From: an uncultured Phycisphaerales bacterium
GTDB taxonomy: Bacteria; Planctomycetota; Phycisphaerae; Phycisphaerales; UBA1924
Assembly: GCA_937871415.1 (NCBI GenBank)
Contig: CALMQD010000607.1
Coordinates: 1-7,576 of the forward strand
Direction: 5' to 3'
Length of the DNA stretch: 7,576 nt
Shown piece by piece: positions 1 to 6,830 of the stretch. A program made the position numbers and the translations under genes. The first letter of the stretch is position 1, and each line of letters begins with the position of its first letter. The notes under the pieces are model-generated. The model saw nothing but the letters and a program-made list of their open reading frames with translations. It did not search any database and was not told where the DNA came from.

Positions 1-1065
1 GACGAGCACGCGCGGCGGGGCACGATCGACGTGCCGCGGTTCCTGGCGCGGCGAGCGTTCAAGATCTACCCGGCGTTCTTTGCGATGATCGGCGTGTCGG
101 TGGTGATGGGGGCCACGTGGTTCGGGCCGGCGATCCCGCTGGTCGACCGCGACGGCCCGCCGGTGCGCCAGTTGTGGCCGGAACTGGTGTTCATGCAGTC
201 GTACTTTCCCGGGGTGTGGATCCACACGTGGTCGCTCGCGGTGGAGGAGCACTTTTACATCCTGCTCCCGGTGGTGCTGTGGTGCGTGTTCCGCTGGTCA
301 GCGCCGGGAGGGCGGGGCGCCGGGCACGAGGTCGGCGCATCGCCGGGCCTGCCTCGGGCGCTGGCGCTCGCGGGCGTGCTGGCGGTGGGCGCGCCGCTTT
401 TGTGGCGGAGCGAGGGCGTGGTGCGCTGGCCGGTCGACGCCTCGCCTTCGCAGTTCGGGCTCTATCGCCACCTGCTGCCCAGCCACCTGCGGATGGATGC
501 GCTGGCGATGGGCGTGGCGCTCGCGTGCGTGTGGCGGTCGGCACGCGGGCGCGTGCTGTGGGTTGCGCGGCGGCTGGGGTTCCTGATCGCGCCGGCCGCC
601 GCCTGCGCGATCGTGGTCGTCGTGTCGCGGCCGTTGTCCGACTCGTTCCTGCTCACCTGGGGCCTCTCGATCATCGCGCTGGGTTTCGCGTCGCTGCTCA
701 TGCTCACGATCAGCGCGGACGAACTGGGTTGGTGGCGCCGGGTCGGGAGTTTGGGCAGAGAGGGCGGGCCCGGGTTCGCCGCGCGTGTGTTGTGCTCCGT
801 CGTCAAGGGCATGGCCTGGCTCGGGCGCTACTCCTACTCGATCTACCTGTGGCACCTGCCGGTGCGGGCGTGGTCGGTGATCTCGGCGCGGCGGCTCGGG
901 GTGCCCGATGATGGGCTGGCGATGTACCTCGTCAAGGTCGCGGCGGTGTCGGTGGGCGCGGTGGTCGTCGGCGTTTTCGCGGCCAGGGTGGTCGAGGTGC
1001 CGGTGCTGATGCTGCGCGACCGGCTTGTGCCGTCGCGCGCCCGCGCGCTGCGCCCGGCGTGCTAA
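1..1065 (+). CDS. Acyltransferase-3 family membrane protein, 5' end missing
   Basis: This is an integral-membrane acyltransferase of the OafA/NodX-like family. Members move an acyl group, often acetyl, onto a sugar or lipid at the cytoplasmic membrane; the substrate here is unknown. The reading frame is open from base 1, so the start lies upstream. The GTG at 31 is only an internal codon, because alignment with the next gene puts the window edge roughly 100 residues into the protein, after the first membrane helices and the family's conserved Arg/His. Visible family signatures are FKIYPAFF (nt 61-84), HTWSLAVEEHFYILLP (nt 223-270) and SYSIYLWHLP (nt 835-864), plus several hydrophobic segments. 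The gene ends in TAA at 1063-1065, 11 bp before the ATG of a paralogue on the same strand, suggesting an operon or a recent tandem duplication. Family assignment is firm; the acyl donor and acceptor cannot be read from the sequence. Confidence 0.9.
   Translation, partial: DEHARRGTIDVPRFLARRAFKIYPAFFAMIGVSVVMGATWFGPAIPLVDRDGPPVRQLWPELVFMQSYFPGVWIHTWSLAVEEHFYILLPVVLWCVFRWSAPGGRGAGHEVGASPGLPRALALAGVLAVGAPLLWRSEGVVRWPVDASPSQFGLYRHLLPSHLRMDALAMGVALACVWRSARGRVLWVARRLGFLIAPAAACAIVVVVSRPLSDSFLLTWGLSIIALGFASLLMLTISADELGWWRRVGSLGREGGPGFAARVLCSVVKGMAWLGRYSYSIYLWHLPVRAWSVISARRLGVPDDGLAMYLVKVAAVSVGAVVVGVFAARVVEVPVLMLRDRLVPSRARALRPAC
37..79 (+). repeat. Diverged tandem-duplicate block, copy 1
   Basis: This 43-bp stretch matches 1395-1437 in the next gene at 41 of 43 positions, in the same codon frame. 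It encodes RFLxRRxFKIYPAF. It is the best preserved part of the paralogous pair and supports duplication followed by divergence. Confidence 0.7.
173..270 (+). repeat. Diverged tandem-duplicate block, copy 1
   Basis: By hand count about 82 of 98 bases match 1528-1625, without gaps. The block encodes LWPEL, FMQSYF and the HTWSLAVEEHFYILLP motif. The differences cluster in the few codons after SYF. It marks gene 1 and gene 2 as paralogues. Confidence 0.7.
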
Positions 1066-1068
1066 ACT
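1063..1068 (+). promoter_or_regulatory. Possible -10 element (TAAACT) just before gene 2
   Basis: TAAACT fits the TANNNT form of a -10 element. It begins at the TAA stop of the first acyltransferase and leaves eight bases before the ATG at 1077. That spacing would suit a leaderless transcript, and no Shine-Dalgarno sequence is visible ahead of this ATG. No convincing -35 was found in the GC-rich coding sequence upstream, and a six-base match of this looseness can occur by chance. Confidence 0.25.
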
Positions 1069-1076
1069 CGGCCCCG

Positions 1077-2390
1077 ATGTCGAGCCAGACGCCCGCGTCG
1101 ACGGGCCCGCAACACCCGACCCCGCCCGTTGCGCCGCCTGAAGCGGCGGGCGGCGCAACATCCGCGGGCAGGTACGCGCCGCTGGACATCCTCCGCACGC
1201 TCGCGGTCGTGCTCGTGATGTTCCGGCACAGCGCGATGGCGCCGGGGACGTACCCCGGCTGGCTGCAGTCGGTGCTCAACACGCTCCTGAGCTGCGGCTG
1301 GTTCGGCGTCGACCTGTTCTTTGTGCTCTCGGGGTTCCTGATCTCGGGCCTCTTGTTCTCGGAGTACCGCGCGCGGGGCGGGGTGAACATCGGGCGGTTC
1401 CTGGTGCGGCGAGGGTTCAAGATCTACCCGGCGTTCTACTTCTTCCTGCTCGTGAGCGTGCTCGTCGAGCGCTTTGTGTACGGCGCACCGGTCAACCTCA
1501 CGCTCCAGCCGGGCTCGCCCCGCCAACTGTGGCCGGAACTGGCGTTCATGCAGAGTTACTTCTGGGCGTACTGGAACCACACCTGGTCGCTCGCGGTCGA
1601 GGAGCACTTCTACATCCTGCTCCCGATCATCCTGGGGTTGCTCGCGTGGCTGAACCGGCGCTTCGGCGAGGAGCCCGACCGGCCCGTGGGATTCAGGCCG
1701 CTGCCGGTGGTGTTTTTACTGGTGCTGCTGGGCGCGTTCCTGTGGCGGGCCGAGGCGATCCAGCGGTGGCCGTTCGAGGTCGACAAGCGCTGGTTCCAGA
1801 TCATCCGGCACATGACGCCCTCGCACATGCGGCTCGACTCGCTCTTCGTCGGCGTCATGCTCGGGTACGGCTACCACTTCCATCGCGCGATGTTCCTGCG
1901 GCTGGGCGTTGCGCTGGCGCCGGGATTGCTCATCGGCGCCGCGGCGGGCATCGCCTTCGGCGTGCGCACGCCCCTCGACAGCGCGCCGATGATCCGCTGG
2001 GGCTTCCCGATCCTCGCGTTCTCGTTCGCGGCGCTGATCTGGTCGATCCTTTCGCTCGATCAGTCGCGCTGGGGCGGGCGTGTCAAGGCCTCGGTCTTCG
2101 GACGCGTCATGGCGAGGCCCGCGGCGCTGTGCGCGTACATCGGTCGGCACTCGTACTCGATCTACCTGTGGCACATCGTCGCGGCGGACTGGGGCACGCG
2201 ACTGGCGATGAGCCAACTGGGCCTCAAGCCCGGAACGCCGGACCTGTACCTCGTGCGGCTCCTGTGCGTGACCGTCGGGGCGTGCGCGATCGGGATTCTC
2301 GCGGCGAAACTGGTCGAGAACCCGGTGCTGCGTCTGCGGGACCGGCTCTTCCCGTCGCGCAGCCGCGCGGTGATCGCGCCCGGTTCGTGA
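1077..2390 (+). CDS. Acyltransferase-3 family membrane protein, complete
   Basis: This is a complete 437-residue acyltransferase-3 (OafA/NodX-like) membrane protein, a usual length for the family. It is predicted to transfer acyl groups to an envelope or exported glycan or lipid. About 33 Pro/Ala/Gly-rich residues precede the first helix. That helix carries the conserved LDILR (Arg40) and FRH (His51) residues that are characteristic of the family and implicated in acyl transfer. Then follow FFVLSGFLIS, FKIYPAFY, HTWSLAVEEHFYILLP and SYSIYLWHI, with about ten hydrophobic segments in total. I chose ATG 1077. An in-frame GTG at 1059 overlaps the upstream stop codon and would add six residues. 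Neither start has a clear Shine-Dalgarno sequence, and TAAACT at 1063-1068 sits eight bases before the ATG. The gene is paralogous to the one upstream and converges on the tricorn gene with 25 bp between the stops. Substrate unknown. Confidence 0.94.
   Translation: MSSQTPASTGPQHPTPPVAPPEAAGGATSAGRYAPLDILRTLAVVLVMFRHSAMAPGTYPGWLQSVLNTLLSCGWFGVDLFFVLSGFLISGLLFSEYRARGGVNIGRFLVRRGFKIYPAFYFFLLVSVLVERFVYGAPVNLTLQPGSPRQLWPELAFMQSYFWAYWNHTWSLAVEEHFYILLPIILGLLAWLNRRFGEEPDRPVGFRPLPVVFLLVLLGAFLWRAEAIQRWPFEVDKRWFQIIRHMTPSHMRLDSLFVGVMLGYGYHFHRAMFLRLGVALAPGLLIGAAAGIAFGVRTPLDSAPMIRWGFPILAFSFAALIWSILSLDQSRWGGRVKASVFGRVMARPAALCAYIGRHSYSIYLWHIVAADWGTRLAMSQLGLKPGTPDLYLVRLLCVTVGACAIGILAAKLVENPVLRLRDRLFPSRSRAVIAPGS
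1395..1437 (+). repeat. Diverged tandem-duplicate block, copy 2
   Basis: This is the partner of the block at 37-79, with 41 of 43 bases identical. It lies inside the second acyltransferase gene. Confidence 0.7.
1528..1625 (+). repeat. Diverged tandem-duplicate block, copy 2
   Basis: This is the partner of the block at 173-270, ungapped and about 84% identical by hand count. It lies inside the second acyltransferase gene. A shorter perfect match of 21 bases, encoding YSIYLWH, links 835-855 with 2154-2174. Confidence 0.7.
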
Positions 2391-2415
2391 GTCTTCACTG
2401 CACCGCGAGTTCCGG

Positions 2416-5400
2416 TCACTTGCGGTCGATGCGAGAGAGCAGTTCCTTCACCGCCGCCTCCAGCTGGGGGTCCTTGCCCGCGGCCTCGTCCTGGGGCGTC
2501 TGTTCCACGGGCACGTCGGGGCGTGCGCCGTTGTTCTCCTGATCGCTGCCGTCGGGCAGGTACCACCCGCGCCCGGGCGTGCGGACGGTGGTGCCGTCGA
2601 TCAGGCGCTCGGCGCCGGTGGAGATGACGCCGCCGAAGGTGGCGGTGCCGATGAGCTTGCCGCGTCCGATGGTCTGGATCGCGTGGGCGAAGATCTCGGC
2701 GTTGGAGAAGGAGTTCTGGTTGATGAGGACGTTGATGGGGCGGGTCCAGGCGTAGATGAGCCGCCGGTCGCGCGGGTAGACGTCGCGGGGCACGTCGGCG
2801 GGGTCGAGCCCGCGCGGGATGGTGTAGGCGTGACGCGGCGCGGTGAGGCTGGCGAGCAGGATGTCGGCGGTGTAGCCGCCGCCGTTGTCGCGCACGTCGA
2901 TGATGAGCCCCTGCTTGCCCGAGGCGGCGGCGTACAGGTCGCGCTCGTACGAGCGCACCGACTCTTCGCCCATGGCCTGGATGTGGAGGTAGCCGAGGCG
3001 TCCGGCGCTGAGTTTCTCGACCTGCTCGCGCCGGTGCATGACCTCGTCGTCGTAGTCGGCCTGGTCCCACGCGCCGAACTTCTGCGGCACGATGAGCACG
3101 TAGCGGCTCGGCGCGCCCGTCTTGCCCGCGGCCTCGCCCTCGGCGGGCTTGCTGGCGCGGAGTTCGACGAGCGTTTCCTTGTCGGCCTTGCCGGCCATCG
3201 CCGCGTCGAAATCGATCGTGGGCATCGAGGCATCGTCCTTGGCCAGGCGCTGGCCATCGATGCTCACGATGACGTCGCCCGGAGAGAGTTTCGTTCCCGG
3301 CTCATCGGCGGGCGTGTCGGCGGTGACGCGCACGACCTCGTACCCGCCGGTCACGGGCTTGACCCGCACGCCGAGGTAGCCGGTGTTGACCGGGGGCGCG
3401 GTGAACTTGTCGCCGCCCCAGATGCCCGTGTGCGAGCCTTCGAGCTCTCCGAAGAGCAACTGCGTGACGCGGTTGAAGGTCGCGCTCGTGCGCGTGCGGG
3501 AGATGAGGTCCGCGTAGCGCTTCGTGAGCGTGTTCCAGTCCAGGCCCTTGAGGGTCGGGTGGTAGAAGCGCTCGCCCAGGATGCGGGCGGCCTCGAGGAA
3601 CTTCTGGCGCTGCTGCGCCGCGACGTCGATCACGACGGGCGCGTCGATGCCCATCGGCTCGACCTTGCCGCCGGCCTTCGGGGCCAGTTGCGCGACGCCG
3701 CCCTTGACGAATGAGACCTTGTCGCCGGTGAGACTCATGCGGACATCGCCGACGTCGCCGGCGACGATCTGCTTGCGGTCCTTGCCCTTGTGGTCGATGC
3801 TGACGAGCTGGCGGTCGCCGTCGATGGTCGCGCTGAAGACCACGCGGTCGGCCCCGGGCGTCAGCGCCAGGTCCGCTTCGCTCCCGGCGATGGTCGTCAG
3901 CCGGCGCACGCGCATGTACGCGTCGCCGGCGTCGAACTTGAACGGCTTGGGACGGGCGGGCGACTTGGCTTTGCCTTCGTCCTTGCCCTTCTCCTCGTCT
4001 TTCTGAGGGTCTTTCTTGTCGTCGGTCTTGCCGTCGGACTTCTCGTCCGCCTTTGCCTCCTCGGCCTTGGGTGTTTCCGGCTTAGGTTCCTCGGGCTTGG
4101 CTTCCTCGGCCTTGTCGGTCTTGGGCTTCTTCAGCGCGAGCGGCTTGCGCTTGCCCGCGGCTTCGGCGGCCTTCTTGATGTACTCGTCGAACTCGTACGG
4201 CGTCTTGCTCTCGAGCTCCTTGTCGAGCAGCACCATCCACACGTCGACCTCGTCGTCCTGCGAGCCGCGCTCGGAGAGGAACACGAGCACCTTGCCGTCG
4301 GCCGAGAGGCGCGGCGAAGCGTCGATGTCCGGGTGCCGCGTGATGTTCACGCCCCAGAAACCGGTCGAGAGTTTCGTCCAGCCCGTGCGGCTGGGTTCTT
4401 CGGTGGCCGGTTGGCTCTGGTCGGCTTGGCCCCCGTCGGTCTTGCCCGCCTCGGTTTGTGCCGGTTCGGCGGCCTTGGGCTCGGGGTCGCCGGCGTCGAC
4501 GATCCAGACGTCGCTGTTGTAGTCGAGGTCGGTGATGGTCGCGAGCACGTGGCGCGCATCGTCCGTCCACGACACCTCGGGGGAGAGAACCGATTCGATC
4601 AGGGTCCGCTCGTTCCCGGAGGCGAGGTCGCGCACGATGATGTCGCCGCGTCCGCGCGTGTACATCAGGCGCTCGCCGTCGGGCGAGGGCGCGGGCGACC
4701 GAGCGTCGTTGTTGATGAGCACGAGGGGCTCGACCTTGAAGCGGAGCGAGTCGGCCCAGCGCTTGCCGACGTCGGGGCCGTCGTCTTCTTTCTTCTTGTC
4801 CTTCTCGCCTTTCTTGGGGGTGTTGTCGGCCTTTTTGTCGTCGGACCGGTCGTCCTCCTTCTTGCCCTCGCCGTTCTTCGGCTCATCCTTGCCGGCGCCT
4901 TCCTTCTTGCTTTCTTCCTCGGCTTTCGGGGCGATGTCCTCTCGTGCGAGTTCCACACCGGCGCGGAAGAGGCCGTACGCACCGAGCGGGCGCGGATCGG
5001 CCTGGTCGTTCCAACGGCCGACGGGCTCGTCGCTGCTGAAATACAGCCACTGGCCGTCGGGAGACCAGGCCAGGTCGCGTTCGCGCCCGGCGGTCGCGGT
5101 GACGCGGCGCGTCGGGTAGCCCTCCTGCGTGGAGCGCACGAACACCTCGCCCCGCGCGATGACGGCGATGGTCTTGCCGTCGGGCGAGAGGGCGGCCTCG
5201 CTCACTTCCTTGTCGAGGCTTTTGCGATCGAAGTCGAGGCTCAGCGCATCGGCGCCGGCGTTGAGCGTCATCGCTCGCGGCGATGCGTCGGCGGCGAGAT
5301 CGAGTGTGTACAGGCGATCCCAGACGCAGAAGACCGCGGTTCGGCCGTCGGCGCTGACGTTCAGGTCGCGCACGCCGTGCGCGAGCGTGTACTGCTCACG

Positions 5401-6393
5401 CGTCGGCGCGAAGCGCGTCAGTTGCTTGGCCTGCTCGTCGGGCTGGCCCTTGCCCAGCCGCCAGAGGTTGTTCTGGCCGTCGCGGCTGGAGATGAACACG
5501 AGCGAGCCGTCGGGCAACTGCACGCCCTCCGCGTCGTTGGCGGGGCTGGTGGTCAGGCGGTCGAACGACCCGTCCCGGAGGTTGAAGCGGTAGAGTTCCT
5601 GGTTGCCCGAGCCGCGGTATTTCGGGCGCTCCAGCACGGGGCGGTTGCGTCCGAAGACGATCGAGGCGCCGTCGGCGCTGGCGCGGGGCATCCAGCCGAA
5701 GGCGGGCGTGAGTTCCGTGACCGGTCCGCCCACGCCGGTGAACCCTCGGTTCTCGGCGAGCAGCTCCACGCGGTACATGTGCGGCGCCGAGTAGATTGCC
5801 GGCGTGCGGTCGCTCGAGAAGTACAGCGCCTTGCCGTCGGCGGAGAACGATCCGAGCCACTCGGCGCGGTCGCTCACGGTAACGCGGCTGACGGGACCGC
5901 CCACGAGCGTGCCGCCCGCCTGCGTCAGCGGCATGACGTACAGGTTCCGCGCACCGTCGCGGTCGGATTCGAACGCGAGCATCGAGCCGTCGGGCGAGAA
6001 GGCCGAGCGCCGCTCTTCCGCCGGGTGCGAGGTCAATCGCGTCGCCGTGCGGGGCGCATCGGCGCTGGTCGCTTCGGTCGGCGCGACCCACAGGTCTCCG
6101 GCCCACGAGAAGACCACCCAGCGGCCGTCGGGGCTGAGGGATGGGAACTCGGGGAAGCCGACCTCGCCGGGACGAGCATCGGAGCCGTCGGGCACGGTGG
6201 AGGATGCCGCCCAACGGGTCTCAGGGAGAGTGCTGGGGCCGCCGGTTCCTCCCGACATCCCCGGGTTCTGGGCGACGGTGCACCCTGCGGGGATCAGGGA
6301 AAGGCAGGCAAGTTGGAGAATCGCGGCGCGATGCCAGAAGGAGTGGGGAGCGCGGAGGGGCGGGGTCGCATTTGCACAAGTCTCTGCAATCAT
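2416..6393 (-). CDS. Exported tricorn-type S41 serine peptidase with PDZ domain
   Basis: This 1325-residue protein is a tricorn protease homologue. It is predicted to act outside the cytoplasm on peptides or unfolded proteins. A signal-like segment (residues about 20-41, hydrophobic core 23-35) ends in PAGC then TVAQ. Thirteen SPDGxxxxF-type propeller strand motifs run from residue 85 to about 897, matching the 6+7 blades of Thermoplasma tricorn. A C1 domain follows (about 910-995, FYHPTLKGLDW), then PDZ (about 1004-1105, GYLGVRV and LSPGDVIVSIDG) and the S41 catalytic domain (DVRDNGGG at 1166-1173). By analogy with tricorn, the active site is Ser987-His988 in GSHT, nucleophile Ser1230 in NSFSNAE, and Glu1286 in QENNG; all are present. 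Charged low-complexity inserts lie at 490-541 and 755-816. I chose ATG 6393 because it places the signal segment at the N-terminus; the frame stays open 61 codons further upstream. Length exceeds typical tricorn (about 1070) because of the signal peptide and linkers. Confidence 0.95.
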   Translation of the reverse strand: MIAETCANATPPLRAPHSFWHRAAILQLACLSLIPAGCTVAQNPGMSGGTGGPSTLPETRWAASSTVPDGSDARPGEVGFPEFPSLSPDGRWVVFSWAGDLWVAPTEATSADAPRTATRLTSHPAEERRSAFSPDGSMLAFESDRDGARNLYVMPLTQAGGTLVGGPVSRVTVSDRAEWLGSFSADGKALYFSSDRTPAIYSAPHMYRVELLAENRGFTGVGGPVTELTPAFGWMPRASADGASIVFGRNRPVLERPKYRGSGNQELYRFNLRDGSFDRLTTSPANDAEGVQLPDGSLVFISSRDGQNNLWRLGKGQPDEQAKQLTRFAPTREQYTLAHGVRDLNVSADGRTAVFCVWDRLYTLDLAADASPRAMTLNAGADALSLDFDRKSLDKEVSEAALSPDGKTIAVIARGEVFVRSTQEGYPTRRVTATAGRERDLAWSPDGQWLYFSSDEPVGRWNDQADPRPLGAYGLFRAGVELAREDIAPKAEEESKKEGAGKDEPKNGEGKKEDDRSDDKKADNTPKKGEKDKKKEDDGPDVGKRWADSLRFKVEPLVLINNDARSPAPSPDGERLMYTRGRGDIIVRDLASGNERTLIESVLSPEVSWTDDARHVLATITDLDYNSDVWIVDAGDPEPKAAEPAQTEAGKTDGGQADQSQPATEEPSRTGWTKLSTGFWGVNITRHPDIDASPRLSADGKVLVFLSERGSQDDEVDVWMVLLDKELESKTPYEFDEYIKKAAEAAGKRKPLALKKPKTDKAEEAKPEEPKPETPKAEEAKADEKSDGKTDDKKDPQKDEEKGKDEGKAKSPARPKPFKFDAGDAYMRVRRLTTIAGSEADLALTPGADRVVFSATIDGDRQLVSIDHKGKDRKQIVAGDVGDVRMSLTGDKVSFVKGGVAQLAPKAGGKVEPMGIDAPVVIDVAAQQRQKFLEAARILGERFYHPTLKGLDWNTLTKRYADLISRTRTSATFNRVTQLLFGELEGSHTGIWGGDKFTAPPVNTGYLGVRVKPVTGGYEVVRVTADTPADEPGTKLSPGDVIVSIDGQRLAKDDASMPTIDFDAAMAGKADKETLVELRASKPAEGEAAGKTGAPSRYVLIVPQKFGAWDQADYDDEVMHRREQVEKLSAGRLGYLHIQAMGEESVRSYERDLYAAASGKQGLIIDVRDNGGGYTADILLASLTAPRHAYTIPRGLDPADVPRDVYPRDRRLIYAWTRPINVLINQNSFSNAEIFAHAIQTIGRGKLIGTATFGGVISTGAERLIDGTTVRTPGRGWYLPDGSDQENNGARPDVPVEQTPQDEAAGKDPQLEAAVKELLSRIDRK
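3946..4131 (-). other. Charged low-complexity insert 2 in the tricorn homologue
   Basis: These codons specify residues 755-816, rich in Lys, Glu, Asp, Pro and Ala. Degenerate short repeats include KAEEAKPEEPKPETP followed by KAEEAKADEK. The segment separates the eleventh and twelfth propeller strand motifs. A milder Glu/Gln/Thr/Pro-rich linker lies at residues 636-670 (about 4384-4488). It is probably disordered and surface-exposed; the repeats suggest growth by slippage or local duplication. Confidence 0.8.
4771..4926 (-). other. Charged low-complexity insert 1 in the tricorn homologue
   Basis: These codons specify residues 490-541, almost entirely Lys, Glu, Asp, Gly, Pro and Asn (for example KKEDDRSDDKKAD and KKGEKDKKKEDD). 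The segment sits between the eighth and ninth propeller strand motifs, so it is probably a disordered loop projecting from or between the propellers. No stop or frameshift interrupts it, and propeller sequence resumes in the same frame. Its function is unknown. Confidence 0.8.
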
Positions 6394-6404
6394 TGAATTT
6401 ATGG

Positions 6405-6411
6405 CCTCTTT
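6405..6411 (-). promoter_or_regulatory. Candidate ribosome binding site of the tricorn gene
   Basis: Read on the minus strand this is AAAGAGG, with 11 bases before ATG 6393. The spacing is longer than ideal, so the site is only moderate support for that start. The surrounding bases (6386-6415) are AT-rich compared with the rest of the window, as expected around a translation start. No clear minus-strand promoter was found further upstream. Confidence 0.35.
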
Positions 6412-6569
6412 AAGACTTCCGATTTGGCCCCTTCGTCGGGGATGAGGATGGGGGCGGAAGGACAGGCTAGCGATTTCCCCGGCACACTTCACGCGGGCCG
6501 GTGGGGAGCACATTCCATCCGGTTGGGCATTCAAGGATTCGGGCTCGTGGAGCCCCTTCAACCGTCGTC

Positions 6570-6598
6570 TTGACAAAAGGTTGGAACTGCGTTGTAGT
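6570..6598 (+). promoter_or_regulatory. Sigma-70-type promoter for the subtilase gene
   Basis: A perfect TTGACA -35 hexamer (6570-6575) is followed by a 17-bp spacer and TGTAGT (6593-6598), which matches four of six consensus -10 bases including the three most conserved. Transcription would start near 6605 and read towards the subtilase ATG at 6831, giving a leader of about 225 nt. The area is less GC-rich than its surroundings. This is a sequence match only. Confidence 0.6.
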
Positions 6599-6617
6599 AC
6601 AGCGTCGAATCTTGGTG

Positions 6618-6776
6618 ACCCCGCCCCTTGCGGGGTACGTTTGTTGGCTAAGAGCGGCCTTGCACCGGCCCAGCGCCGTCGTGCGAGCGTGGGAGAGGGT
6701 CAAAGGACAGTCTGGGAACGGGGGATTTGTCGCCGACGGTCACGGATCGGACAACCGGTCCGCCGAATCGTTCGGC
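6618..6776 (+). other. Structured leader of the subtilase transcript
   Basis: Three small perfect hairpins lie in the predicted leader. 6618-6636 pairs ACCCCG with CGGGGT around a 7-base loop. 6748-6762 pairs CGGAC with GTCCG around 5 bases. 6762-6776 pairs GCCGAA with TTCGGC around 3 bases; the last two share one base. None has a U-tract, so they are not typical terminators, and I recognise no known riboswitch. In DNA this GC-rich some hairpins are expected by chance. Confidence 0.35.
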
Positions 6777-6816
6777 CCGCACCGCAAGAGATCGCCCGCC
6801 GCGCCGCGCGGGGTCC

Positions 6817-6822
6817 AGGGAG
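6817..6822 (+). promoter_or_regulatory. Ribosome binding site of the subtilase gene
   Basis: AGGGAG lies eight bases before ATG 6831. It is the strongest Shine-Dalgarno match in the window and decides the start, because the reading frame is also open further upstream, where a GTG at 6681 would add 50 residues. Confidence 0.7.
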
Positions 6823-6830
6823 TCCGTGAA

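Larger units (their letters stand above)
6394..6830. other. Divergent intergenic region between the two protease genes
   Basis: This 437-bp stretch has no ORF with recognisable protein features. It contains the minus-strand leader of the tricorn gene, a perfect hairpin at 6541-6555 (GGGCTC, loop GTG, GAGCCC), the plus-strand promoter at 6570-6598, and the leader of the subtilase gene. Hairpin 6541-6555 has no T-run on either strand, so it does not look like a terminator; it lies 14 bp upstream of the -35 hexamer and could equally be a protein-binding site or chance. Confidence 0.7.

Noticed and set aside
2402..2416. ACCG...CGGT inverted repeat between the convergent genes as a terminator
   Set aside because: The stem is only four base pairs, has no T-run on either strand and overlaps a stop codon, so it is not a supportable terminator.
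3790..6396. 868-codon open frame on the plus strand opposite the tricorn gene
   Set aside because: It is an antisense shadow produced by strong third-position GC and scarce stop codons. Its translation is Val/Gly/Ala/Arg/Leu-rich without family motifs, while the opposite strand encodes a clear tricorn protease.
6427..6441. CCCC...GGGG inverted repeat in the tricorn leader
   Set aside because: A four-base G/C stem is expected by chance in DNA of this composition.
6394..6576. 61-codon N-terminal extension of the tricorn gene to an ATG at 6576
   Set aside because: The extension would bury the signal-like segment in the interior of the protein, and its composition is unremarkable. ATG 6393 gives a normal exported-protein N-terminus.
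6467..6703. Small minus-strand ORF of 78 codons in the intergenic region
   Set aside because: It shows no recognisable domain, overlaps the predicted subtilase promoter and leader, and has no convincing ribosome binding site.
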